Notes under the pieces: model-generated | Told to the model about the DNA's origin: nothing | What the model saw: only the letters and a program-made list of their open reading frames with translations | Database searches by the model: none | Part shown: positions 17,586 to 25,717 of the stretch, one piece after another | Layout of the letters: the number at the start of each line of letters is the position of its first letter | Position numbering within the stretch: position 1 is the stretch's first letter | Position numbers and translations under genes: made by a program | Assembly: GCA_965214085.1 (NCBI GenBank) | Contig: OZ243937.1 | Location: 4,158,851 to 4,222,850, forward strand | Direction: 5' to 3' | Origin: UBA6055 sp965214085 | GTDB lineage: Bacteria; Chloroflexota; Anaerolineae; Aggregatilineales; Phototrophicaceae | Length of the DNA stretch: 64,000 nt

Positions 17586-19110
17586 CGACAGGTCCCCCCT
17601 CGATGGCCAGCAGGATGTCTTCCGGTTGCATGTCGCCGGCGGCGCGCGAGAATTCGCGGGTGATGCGGCCCGCGTACATCACAAGGATGCGATCGCAGAG
17701 CCCGATTAATTCCCGCACTTCGCTCGAGATGATCATGGTGGCCACGCCCTGCGCGCTGAGGTCGTTGATGATATTGAAGATATCGACCTTTGCCTGCACA
17801 TCGACGCCCTGCGTCGGCTCGTGCAGGATCAGCACTTTGGGCTGGGTCGCGGCCAATTTGGCGAAGACCACCTTTTGCTGATTGCCGCCGCTGAGCAGCA
17901 GGGTCTGCTGTTCCGGGCCGGGCGTGACGATGCCCAATTTGACGATGTATGCTTCCGTCATGGCCTGCTCTTCCTTGCGCATCAGGACGCCGAGCCGCCC
18001 CAGCAGCCGCTCAAGCACGGAATAGGTGACGTTCTCGCGCACGCTGCGCAGTTGCACCAAGCCGTAACGGTGGCGATCCTGCGGCAAGTATGCGACCCCG
18101 GCGTCAAAGGCGTTTTTGGGGCTGTCTGGGCGGTAAGCCTCGCCTGCGACCACAACCTCGCCGGCGCCCATGCGCTCCAAGCCGAAGAGCCCTTGCGCCA
18201 GTTCGTCAACGCCGCTGCCCTGCAAACCGGATACGCCGACCACTTCACCCTGCCGCAAGGCAAGAGAAACGTGTTCGTAAGCGCCGCGCCGCGACAGGTC
18301 CTTCACTTCAAATGCCACATTCTCGCCGGCAGTGCTTTCGCGCTCGTATTCTTTGACGCCGCCGCCCACCATCATGTGAATCAGGTCCGGCACGCCAATC
18401 TCATGGATCGCACGCGTGCCGACGATTCGTCCATCGCGCATGACGGTAACACGGTCGCAGATCTCAAAGACTTCTTCCAAATGATGCGAGATATAAATGA
18501 AGGCGACGCCTTGCTCTTGCTGCGCGCGTATGAAACTGAAGAGCAAGTCGATATCGACGCGGGACAGGGCGGCGGTCGGCTCGTCGAGGATGATCAGACG
18601 CGCGTTGTTAAACAGAGCCTTGGCGGTGGCTAACATGGTGCGCTCGGCCACGCTCAGCCCTTCGACCAGTTGCCGCGCATCCAGCTTCAAGCCCAGCCGC
18701 GACAGCCGTTCCTGCGAGTCCGCGTAGGCCGCCTTCCAATCCACCAAGCCGAAGCGATTCTTGGGCAGATTCCCCACCAGGATGTTCTCAGCCACGCTCA
18801 GGGTATTCAGCAAGTTGATATGCTGGGGCACGTAGGAAATGCCGGCATCAAGCATGGTTTGCGGGCTGGCTTGACGCAGTCGTTCGCCCTCTATGGCGAT
18901 GCTGCCGCTGTCCGCAGCCCGTATGCCCATCAGGACGCCCATCAGCGTTGATTTGCCGGCGCCGTTTTTGCCAACCAGCCCATGTATCTCGCCGCGGCGC
19001 ACGGAAAAGTCAGCGTCTTCCAGCGCTTTTACGCCCGGGTAAGATTTGCTGACCGCGCGCATTTCAAGCAGGAGTTCGCCGCTCTGCTTCACCTGGCGCG
19101 CCTCAGTCAT
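17572..19110 (-). CDS. Ribose-type sugar ABC transporter ATP-binding protein (RbsA-like)
   Basis: 512 residues with two fused ABC domains, as in RbsA/MglA. First half: Walker A GKNGAGKSTL near 48, signature GLSVAERTML, Walker B LIILDEPTAALS. Second half: degenerate Walker A GLQGSGVDEL, signature LSGGNQQKVV. This asymmetry is normal for the family. It energises uptake through the two permeases. The start overlaps the upstream permease by 8 nt and its end overlaps the next gene by 14 nt, indicating translational coupling. Confidence 0.95.
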   Translation of the reverse strand: MTEARQVKQSGELLLEMRAVSKSYPGVKALEDADFSVRRGEIHGLVGKNGAGKSTLMGVLMGIRAADSGSIAIEGERLRQASPQTMLDAGISYVPQHINLLNTLSVAENILVGNLPKNRFGLVDWKAAYADSQERLSRLGLKLDARQLVEGLSVAERTMLATAKALFNNARLIILDEPTAALSRVDIDLLFSFIRAQQEQGVAFIYISHHLEEVFEICDRVTVMRDGRIVGTRAIHEIGVPDLIHMMVGGGVKEYERESTAGENVAFEVKDLSRRGAYEHVSLALRQGEVVGVSGLQGSGVDELAQGLFGLERMGAGEVVVAGEAYRPDSPKNAFDAGVAYLPQDRHRYGLVQLRSVRENVTYSVLERLLGRLGVLMRKEEQAMTEAYIVKLGIVTPGPEQQTLLLSGGNQQKVVFAKLAATQPKVLILHEPTQGVDVQAKVDIFNIINDLSAQGVATMIISSEVRELIGLCDRILVMYAGRITREFSRAAGDMQPEDILLAIEGGPVDADD

Positions 19111-20176
19111 CGCTGTGCCCCTTGTCTTTTAAGCCCACGGTGGTATCCGCCAGCGCCAAACGCAGCTGCGCATTGTGCTGGTAACGGACGCGCAGCGCGT
19201 CCAGCAAAACAGCGAATAGCAGCAGCAAACCGCGGCTGACATCAATCCAGAAGGGCGAGACGCCCATGATGTTCAAGCCGGTATCGAGGATCGACCAAAG
19301 CAGTACGCCGCCGAACGCGCCGATGATATTGCCGCGCCCGCCATAGATGCTCATGCCGCCGATGATGGCCGCGCCATGTACGGCGAAGATCAAGTTGGCG
19401 CCCAATGTCGGCGTGGCGGCGTTCAAGCGTCCCGCTTGCAGCAAGCCAGCGAAAGCCGCGCAGACGCCGGCGATGATGTACACGATGATGACCACGCGAT
19501 CAACGTTGATGCCGGCCGCGCGCGCCGCATCGGCATCCGCCCCCACGGCGTACATATTGCGCCCGAATTGAGTGTAGCGCGTGTGGATATGACCGACCAG
19601 AAAAGCCAGTATCACAAAGATGCCGGCCACCGACAGCACGAAATTGCCGTTATCGGTGACGATGCGCGTCAAGGTGCCGCCGCCCAGCCAGGTGAACTCC
19701 TTGGGGAAAAACGAGATGCTGGTGCCGGGCGAGATGCCGTAGGTGGCGCCGCGCAGCACAAAAAGCATGGCGATCGTCACCAGCAGGTTATTCACGCCGA
19801 CTTTGGTGATGAGTACGCCGTTGAACAAACCAATCAAGCCGCCCAGGACCAGCATCAGCAGGATCACCAGCAGCGGATGCAGTTGCCAGCCCAGCCCGCC
19901 CGCCTCGGTCGTCACCAGCATCAGGGCGGCGAACATGGCGGTTAAACCCAGGGTCGATTCCACGGACAGGTCAAAGTTGCCGGTGATGAAGGTATAAGCC
20001 TGGCTCAAGACCAACATGCCAAAAGCGGCCGAGCGCAGCAGGATGTTGCCCAGATTATAGGGTGACAGAAAGCGATCGGAAAGCAGCGAGAAGGCGATGA
20101 AGGCGGCAAGCACAAACAGCCAAATCAGGTTGTCAACCATCAAGGCGACCAGGCGATTTGGCTCAGCCCGCTTCAT
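19103..20176 (-). CDS. Ribose-type sugar ABC transporter permease (RbsC-like)
   Basis: 357-residue multi-spanning protein. Family marks: SQAYTFITGNFDLSVESTLG, GGLIGLFNGVLITKVGVNNL, the GRNMYAVGADADAARAAGI cytoplasmic coupling segment, and GAAIIGGMSIYGGRGNIIGA. It is distinct from the paralogue at 16542-17585. The gene follows the binding-protein gene after 385 nt, most of which is a mobile element (20317-20480), so expression probably relies on read-through or on a signal within the gap. Confidence 0.93.
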   Translation of the reverse strand: MKRAEPNRLVALMVDNLIWLFVLAAFIAFSLLSDRFLSPYNLGNILLRSAAFGMLVLSQAYTFITGNFDLSVESTLGLTAMFAALMLVTTEAGGLGWQLHPLLVILLMLVLGGLIGLFNGVLITKVGVNNLLVTIAMLFVLRGATYGISPGTSISFFPKEFTWLGGGTLTRIVTDNGNFVLSVAGIFVILAFLVGHIHTRYTQFGRNMYAVGADADAARAAGINVDRVVIIVYIIAGVCAAFAGLLQAGRLNAATPTLGANLIFAVHGAAIIGGMSIYGGRGNIIGAFGGVLLWSILDTGLNIMGVSPFWIDVSRGLLLLFAVLLDALRVRYQHNAQLRLALADTTVGLKDKGHSDD

Positions 20177-20316
20177 CGGCGCGCTCCCGCTGCCTGGCGG
20201 CCCAGTGGCTTGTGGAATGCAAGGGAAAGGACTTTAACCATGAGTTTACTTTGTGCGCAGCGCCATCAGAGACTAATGATAAACCTTCAGGCGTCTGTCA
20301 ACAACTAACCGAATTG

Positions 20317-20480
20317 GGCTATGTATCCTTTTCGGTTGGAACAAATACTATACCATCGAGGACACCGAGAAATGCGAGAGCACCAAGAATCTCAATCAAA
20401 ATAGGCCATATTCTTTGTGCGCTTTGTGCCTTTGTGTCTTTGTGGTGAAATTGAATTTCATCCTAATTCGATACACTACC
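20317..20480. mobile_element. Family-1 (IS1-like ends) miniature element, copy A, without inner insert
   Basis: 164 nt with ends GGCTATGTATC on the left and GGTAGTGTATC (complement) on the right, both of the form GGnnnTG. Flanks form an imperfect 8-bp direct repeat, CCGAATTG (20309-20316) and CCGGATTG (20481-20488). Internally it matches copies B and C but lacks their 191-nt inner element: AAATGC joins GAGAGCACC directly. It lies between the binding protein and first permease of a sugar ABC operon. The remainder of the gap 20177-20561 shows nothing recognisable. Confidence 0.8.
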
Positions 20481-20561
20481 CCGGATTGCGCCGGGCAAGT
20501 GTGACGGGAGCGACTGCAAAAGCCGCCCCCGCTCAGCTTGAAATATTCTGCGACTCAGCCC

Positions 20562-22586
20562 TTATTCAGCCTGGTTGCCCCAAAGCGCGTCACTGGTGAC
20601 GTTGTCGGGGTTCACGCTGGTGGTGGCCAGGTTGAGCATGTAACCCGTGTCGCCATCGGTGATGCTAGCCGGCGACCAGGGCGCGCCTTCCTGGACGACA
20701 TCGCCGGTCTCGATCATCATGCCTTGCAGCTCCATGTTGATCCAGTCGGTGATGATGCCGAAGTCGGGCAGCGGCTGGCTTGATGCCTGGTCGGAGGTGC
20801 CGGCGCGGATCGACTCCAGCGCGTCCGGGCAGCCGTCAACGCCCAGCAGGAAGATGTGGCCGTCTTCGCCGCGCCCCATCAACTGGCCAATCTGGTCCAG
20901 CGCCGCCGTGACCACCTTGGTGCCCACGCAATCGGAGTGCATGTAGATGGCATCCAACTCGGTGCTCGAGGCGACATCCAGCGTCATCTGGCTGAAGTTC
21001 TCCGCGCGCCATTCCGTCGGCCGGCTGATGATCTCGATGTCCGGGTAATCCGCCAGGAAATCGTTGAAGCCGCCGCCGCGCAACTGCGCCACGTTCTGGC
21101 CCAGGTCGCCCTGCAGCTCAAGCACGGTGCCGGTGGCTGAGCCGTAACGCTCGGTCAGCAGCGCCACCAGGCCAGCGGCCGCCTGCGCGCCGGCCATGTA
21201 ATTGTCCGACTGTACCGTCATGTTGATCTCGCAGCCCAGCGGCGCGCGATCGATGGTGTAGAAGGGAATGCCGGCATCCGCAGCCCGCTGTACCGAGGAG
21301 CAGATAGCCTGGCTGTCCACCGGCACGACAACGATGGCGTCTACGCCCTGCGAGATGAAGTTGTCGATTTGGTTGGCTTGGGCTTCGGCGTCAAAGTTGG
21401 CGTTGGAGGCGATGACCTCCCAGCCTTTGGCTTCCGCCGCGTTGACCAGGCCGCTCATGATCACGCCCTGCCCGCCGCTCAGCTCAGGCGCGCCGTAACC
21501 GATGACAACGCCTTCCATGACCGGAACCATCATTTCTTCTTCTTCGGCTGCTTCCTCGCCGCCGCCGGCTTGGTTGCCCCACAAGGCATCGCTGACAACA
21601 TTGTCAGGATTGACGCTGGTGGTGGCCAGGTTGAGCATGTAACCCGTGTCGCCATCAGTGATGCTAGCCGGCGACCAGGGCGCGCCTTCCTGGATGACAT
21701 CGCCGGTCTCGATCATCTCGCCGGCCATTTCCATCTCGATCCAGTCGGTGATGATGCCGAAGTCGGGCAGCGGCTGGCTCGAAGCCTGGTCGCTGTAGCC
21801 CATGCGAATCGACTCCAACGCGTCCGGGCAGCCGTCAACGCCCAGCAGGAAGATGTGGCCGTCTTCGCCGCGTCCCATCAACTGGCCGATCTGGTCCAGC
21901 GCCGCCGTGACCACCTTGGTGCCCACGCAGTCGGAGTGCATGTAGATGGCGTCCAACTCGGTGCTCGAGGCGACATCCAGCGTCATCTGGCTGAAGTTCT
22001 CCGCGCGCCATTCCGTCGGTCGGCTGATGATCTCGATGTCCGGGTAATCCGCCAAGAAATCGTTGAAGCCGCCGCCGCGTAACTGCGCCACGTTCTGGCC
22101 CAAGTCGCCCTGCAGCTCAAGCACGGTGCCGGTGGCCGAGCCGTAACGCTCGGTCAGCAGCGCCACCAGGCCTGCGGCCGCCTGCGCGCCGGCCATATAA
22201 TTGTCCGACTGCACCGTCATGTTGATCTCGCAGCCCAGCGGCGCGCGATCGATGGTGTAGAAGGGAATGCCGGCATCCGTAGCCCGCTGCACCGAGGAGC
22301 AGATGGCTTGGCTGTCCACCGGCACGACAACGATGGCGTCCACGCCTTGCGAGATGAAGTTGTCGATTTGGTTGGCTTGGGCTTCGGCGTCAAAGTTGGC
22401 GTTGGAGGCGATGACCTCCCAGCCTTTGGCTTCGGCCGCGTTGACCAGGCCGCTCATGATCACGCCCTGCCCGCCGCTCAGCTCAGGCGCGCCGTAACCG
22501 ATGGTCACCGTGTCTTGGGCTGTCGCCGTAAAAGCCAGCAAGCCTAGTAAACCCAGAAGTAACAGAATAGATATTGTCCTGCGCAT
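20562..22586 (-). CDS. Double-domain sugar-binding protein (tandem in-frame duplication of a ribose-type receptor)
   Basis: 674 residues, about twice the family norm. After a signal peptide (MRRTISILLLLG..., cleavage near TATAQD, no lipobox) come two almost identical periplasmic-binding domains (about 28-339 and 361-672; repeat period 999 nt), joined by an acidic linker with GGGEEAAEEEEMMVP. Both copies begin VIGYGAPELSGGQG and keep the sugar-site segments SNANFDAEAQ, IDRAPLGCE and LLGVDGCPDA. Differences are few (RATDAG/RAADAG, MGYSDQ/AGTSDQ, a short patch near WIEMEM/WINMEL). ATG 22586 is chosen for the signal peptide and the AAGGAAGG upstream. First gene of the operon; receptor for the permeases below. 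Confidence 0.92.
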   Translation of the reverse strand: MRRTISILLLLGLLGLLAFTATAQDTVTIGYGAPELSGGQGVIMSGLVNAAEAKGWEVIASNANFDAEAQANQIDNFISQGVDAIVVVPVDSQAICSSVQRATDAGIPFYTIDRAPLGCEINMTVQSDNYMAGAQAAAGLVALLTERYGSATGTVLELQGDLGQNVAQLRGGGFNDFLADYPDIEIISRPTEWRAENFSQMTLDVASSTELDAIYMHSDCVGTKVVTAALDQIGQLMGRGEDGHIFLLGVDGCPDALESIRMGYSDQASSQPLPDFGIITDWIEMEMAGEMIETGDVIQEGAPWSPASITDGDTGYMLNLATTSVNPDNVVSDALWGNQAGGGEEAAEEEEMMVPVMEGVVIGYGAPELSGGQGVIMSGLVNAAEAKGWEVIASNANFDAEAQANQIDNFISQGVDAIVVVPVDSQAICSSVQRAADAGIPFYTIDRAPLGCEINMTVQSDNYMAGAQAAAGLVALLTERYGSATGTVLELQGDLGQNVAQLRGGGFNDFLADYPDIEIISRPTEWRAENFSQMTLDVASSTELDAIYMHSDCVGTKVVTAALDQIGQLMGRGEDGHIFLLGVDGCPDALESIRAGTSDQASSQPLPDFGIITDWINMELQGMMIETGDVVQEGAPWSPASITDGDTGYMLNLATTSVNPDNVTSDALWGNQAE

Positions 22587-22734
22587 GATTCGTAAGTCCT
22601 TCCTTTTCACTGAGAAACGCGCGATTTGGGTATTGCCGCATACAATCGATCTCAGAAGCTCACCCTCCTTCCGCCCACGGTGTTGGCCTGCGCCGACTGG
22701 GACGAACAGTGTAACCAACTTGGCTGACTAAACC

Positions 22735-22792
22735 ACTTTAGCGCACTTGCTGACATATGTCAATTGACATATGTCAGCTGCTTGGCTAGGAT
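22735..22792. promoter_or_regulatory. Overlapping divergent promoters
   Basis: Rightward: -35 TTGACA (22764-22769), 17-nt spacer, -10 TAGGAT (22787-22792). Leftward: -35 TTGACA (22763-22758), 17-nt spacer, -10 TAAAGT (22740-22735). The two -35 boxes are back to back at the centre of a palindrome, so one protein bound there would block both transcripts. Leaders would be about 60 nt (cyclase gene) and 140 nt (binding-protein gene). Confidence 0.7.
22749..22778. promoter_or_regulatory. 30-bp perfect palindromic operator
   Basis: Two copies of the 12-bp palindrome TGACATATGTCA separated by AT, extended by GC on each side, so the whole is a perfect 30-bp palindrome. The doubled arrangement suits a tetrameric repressor. 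The SorC-family regulator at the end of the rightward operon (28559-29563) is the natural candidate; that link is inferred. Confidence 0.8.
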
Positions 22793-22858
22793 TAGGCTGT
22801 ATCGCCTTTGGTCCGCGGCAACTTTTCCGACGAGCAGCTTTGCATGAGGCGCAGTTTC

Positions 22859-23590
22859 ATGAGCACAGTTTCAACAGTTTCAATAGATATCAGCAGCGCG
22901 ATCGAGCTGTCGCACAGTTTGGACCCGACGCGCGAAGAATACCGCATGGAGCTGGACACGCGCTTCACGGAAGAGTGGCCCCAGTTCGAGAAGTACCAGC
23001 GCGAGGACGACGCCTGGTACATCATTTCCGAGATCGTGCTGAACACGCACTGCGGCACGCATATCGAGTTTCCTTATCATCATATCAAGGGCGGGCAAGA
23101 CAGCGCGCAATACCCTCTGACGCAGCTTATCGGCGAGGGCGTGGTCGTCGATATTTCGCCTTGGCGCGGCAATAACAGCAAGATCACCCTGGCTGATTTG
23201 CAGTCGGTCGCGGCCGGCAAGATTCGTCGCGGCGATATGGTCTTTTTCTATACGGGCAATGACGCCTATTATTACAGCGCCAGGCAGCATGACCGGCCCT
23301 GGTTTACGACGGACTGCATCGCCTGGCTGGCGCGAGACATGGGCATCAAGCTGATGGGGGTGGACACCTCCGGGCATGAGGTGCGCAGCGAGGACGGCTC
23401 TCCCATGCCTGGCCAGCCCAATCACGAGCTGCTCTTGGGCGAAGGCGTCGCCCTAATCGAATATCTCACCAACCTCGACCGATTGCTGGGCAAGCGCTTC
23501 GTGGCTTTTGTGCTGCCGGTCATGATCAAAGGGGCGGAGGCTTTTCCAGTGCGGGTCGTGGCTTTTGAGAAGCTCAACAACGCCGGCTAA
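22859..23590 (+). CDS. Cyclase family protein (KynB-like metal-dependent hydrolase)
   Basis: 243 residues from the ATG at 22859 (an upstream in-frame start at 22808 would lie only about 9 nt from the predicted transcript start). The metal-binding signature HxGTHxDxPxH appears as HCGTHIEFPYH at 64-74, with Glu in place of the usual Asp. The family includes kynurenine formamidase and isatin hydrolase, and often acts on cyclic amides or lactones. It leads an operon of central-carbon genes, so opening of a lactone or cyclic intermediate is conceivable; substrate not assigned. Confidence 0.87.
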   Translation: MSTVSTVSIDISSAIELSHSLDPTREEYRMELDTRFTEEWPQFEKYQREDDAWYIISEIVLNTHCGTHIEFPYHHIKGGQDSAQYPLTQLIGEGVVVDISPWRGNNSKITLADLQSVAAGKIRRGDMVFFYTGNDAYYYSARQHDRPWFTTDCIAWLARDMGIKLMGVDTSGHEVRSEDGSPMPGQPNHELLLGEGVALIEYLTNLDRLLGKRFVAFVLPVMIKGAEAFPVRVVAFEKLNNAG

Positions 23591-23665
23591 AGCGCCAGGC
23601 GCGGAATTGCCAATGCGCCGCGAGCCGCGCGAAGGCATGACAATGGAGAGACAGGGAGAGACAGA

Positions 23666-24673
23666 TTGAACACAAGGACTGAAATTTTGCGCGGACCGGT
23701 GGACTGCGCCGGCCGCGACCCCGAGCTGCTGCGGCGCATGTTCCGCAAAATGCTTGAGGCGCGCGAATTTGAAGAGCAGCTCTATTACCTCTTCTTGACG
23801 ACAGCCATGCCGGGCACCATGCACCAAGCGGTCGGGCAGGAAGCGGTGGCCGTCGGCGTCGTCAGCGCGCTCGAACCGGACGATACCATCACCAGCACAC
23901 ACCGCGGTCACGCGCACTGCGTGGCCAAAGATGTGCCGCTGAATGACATGATGGCGGAGATGTTCGCCAAGCGCGAAGGAAGCTGCCGCGGTATGGGCGG
24001 TTCGATGCACCTGACCGATTTCGACCAGGGCATGTTGGGCGCCTTCGCCATCGTCGGCTCCGGCATTCCCATCGCTACCGGCGCCGCCCTGTCCGCTCGT
24101 GTACGGGGCAGCGGTCAAGTCGCCGTCAGCTTCTTCGGCGATGGCGCCGTCAACGAAGGCATCTTCCACGAGGCGCTGAATATGGCGTCGCTATGGAACC
24201 TGCCGGTCATCTACATTATCGAAAACAATCAATACGCCTTGTCCATGACCGTGGCTGAATCATCGGCGCTGCCCGATTTGGCCGCGCGCGCCGGCTCCTA
24301 CAATATGCCCGGCCTGCGCGTGGACGGCAACGATGCGCTGGCTGTTTACCAAGCCACCAGCGAGGCTGTGGCGCGGGCGCGGAAAGGCGAGGGGCCCACG
24401 CTCATCGAAGCGCTGACCTATCGCATTCGCGGCCACGCTCGTTTCGAAGCCGCTGGCTACCGCCCGGCTGAAGAGGTCGAGGCTTGGAAAGCGGCCGACC
24501 CCATCGAGCGATTTGCCGCGGGCCTGCTGGAGCAGGGGGTATCCACCCGGGACGAATTGAATCAGATCCGCGCCGATGCCGAAAAAGCGGTGGAAGACGC
24601 CATCGCCTACGCGGAAGGTTGTGCCGATGTGGGCGCCGAAGACTATCTGGCTTACATCACGGCGGAAAACTAG
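23666..24673 (+). CDS. 2-oxoacid (pyruvate/acetoin-type) dehydrogenase E1 alpha
   Basis: 335 residues, thiamine-diphosphate-binding alpha subunit decarboxylating a 2-oxoacid or acetoin. The diphosphate/magnesium motif GDGAVNEG...ENNQYA is present, as are the HRGHAHCVAK loop and GSCRGMGGSMHL. Starts at TTG with a GGGAGAGACAG ribosome site. Lies with E1 beta and E2 in consecutive genes (9-nt spacings), forming a heterotetrameric E1 complex. Operon context with sugar kinase and isomerase favours pyruvate as substrate. Confidence 0.92.
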   Translation: MNTRTEILRGPVDCAGRDPELLRRMFRKMLEAREFEEQLYYLFLTTAMPGTMHQAVGQEAVAVGVVSALEPDDTITSTHRGHAHCVAKDVPLNDMMAEMFAKREGSCRGMGGSMHLTDFDQGMLGAFAIVGSGIPIATGAALSARVRGSGQVAVSFFGDGAVNEGIFHEALNMASLWNLPVIYIIENNQYALSMTVAESSALPDLAARAGSYNMPGLRVDGNDALAVYQATSEAVARARKGEGPTLIEALTYRIRGHARFEAAGYRPAEEVEAWKAADPIERFAAGLLEQGVSTRDELNQIRADAEKAVEDAIAYAEGCADVGAEDYLAYITAEN

Positions 24674-24682
24674 GAGCGCTCT

Positions 24683-25708
24683 ATGCGAGAAATAGGCTTG
24701 GCGGCGGCTATACGCGAAGGCATGGTGCAAGAGATGCGCGCCGATCCAGCGGTGATCGCGCTCGGTGAAGACGTGGGCAAGTTCGGCGGCGCTTTTCACG
24801 TTACCCACGATATGCTGGACGAATTCGGCGCGGAGCGCGTCTGGGATACGCCCATTTCCGAAGCCGGCTTCACCGGTTTGGGCATCGGCGCGGCGTTGAC
24901 AGGCTTGCGGCCCATCGTCGAATATCAGTATCTCGATTTTATCTACTGCGCCATGGACCAAGTGGTGAACCAAGCGGCCAAGATTCACCTGATGTCGGGC
25001 GGGCGCGCCAAAGTGCCCTTGGTGCTGCGCGGCCCCCAAGGCGCCACCGGCCGCGGCGCGCAGCATTCGCAGAGCATCGAAGCCTACTTCATGCACACGC
25101 CGGGCATAAAAGTGGTCGTGCCCGCCACGCCCTATGACGCCAAGGGTTTGATCATCAGCGCCATCCGCGATGACAACCCTGTGCTTTTCGTCGAGCACAA
25201 GCTGCTCTACGGCGCGGCCTCGCCGGGCGGCGGCAAAGCCCTCTCCGACAGCGCCATTCAAGCTATCGGCATGGATGTGCCCGAAGCGCCCTACGCCATT
25301 CCTTTGGGCTCGGCGGATGTCAAACGGACCGGCGAAGACGCGACCATCATCGCCACGCTGCTGATGTTGCACCGGGCGCTGGCCGTGGCTGAGGAGCTGG
25401 AGGCGGAGGGCGTATCGGTCGAGGTCATTGACCCGCGCTCGCTGGTCCCGCTCGATGTCGATACCATCGCCGCTTCTATCGCCAAGACCAACCGCGTGGT
25501 GGTCGTCTCGGAAGATGTGTCCCGCGCCGGCGTCGCGGCCGAGCTGGTGGCGACCATCAACGATCATTGCTTCTATGACCTGGAAGCGCCGGTACAGCGC
25601 GTCGCCGCCGCCAATGCGCCTATCCCCTTCGGGCCCGCGTCCGAGCGCCACGTCATTCCGCAAGTCGACGATATCCGCGCCGCCGTATTGCGCGCGCTTT
25701 CGGACTAG
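24683..25708 (+). CDS. 2-oxoacid (pyruvate-type) dehydrogenase E1 beta
   Basis: 341-residue beta subunit. Begins with REIGLAAAIREGMVQEMRADPAVIALGEDVGKFGG, the typical E1-beta opening that contributes the glutamate activating thiamine diphosphate. GRGAQHSQSIEAYFMHTPGIKVV and a transketolase C-terminal domain (VIDPRSLVPLDVDTI) follow. Fits the alpha subunit upstream and E2 downstream. Confidence 0.93.
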   Translation: MREIGLAAAIREGMVQEMRADPAVIALGEDVGKFGGAFHVTHDMLDEFGAERVWDTPISEAGFTGLGIGAALTGLRPIVEYQYLDFIYCAMDQVVNQAAKIHLMSGGRAKVPLVLRGPQGATGRGAQHSQSIEAYFMHTPGIKVVVPATPYDAKGLIISAIRDDNPVLFVEHKLLYGAASPGGGKALSDSAIQAIGMDVPEAPYAIPLGSADVKRTGEDATIIATLLMLHRALAVAEELEAEGVSVEVIDPRSLVPLDVDTIAASIAKTNRVVVVSEDVSRAGVAAELVATINDHCFYDLEAPVQRVAAANAPIPFGPASERHVIPQVDDIRAAVLRALSD

Positions 25709-25717
25709 GAGGGCTGC

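Noticed and set aside
20562..22586. Assembly error as explanation of the duplicated binding protein
   Set aside because: The two copies differ at scattered synonymous and non-synonymous sites and are joined by a unique in-frame linker, which an assembly repeat would not produce. Long reads should still confirm it.
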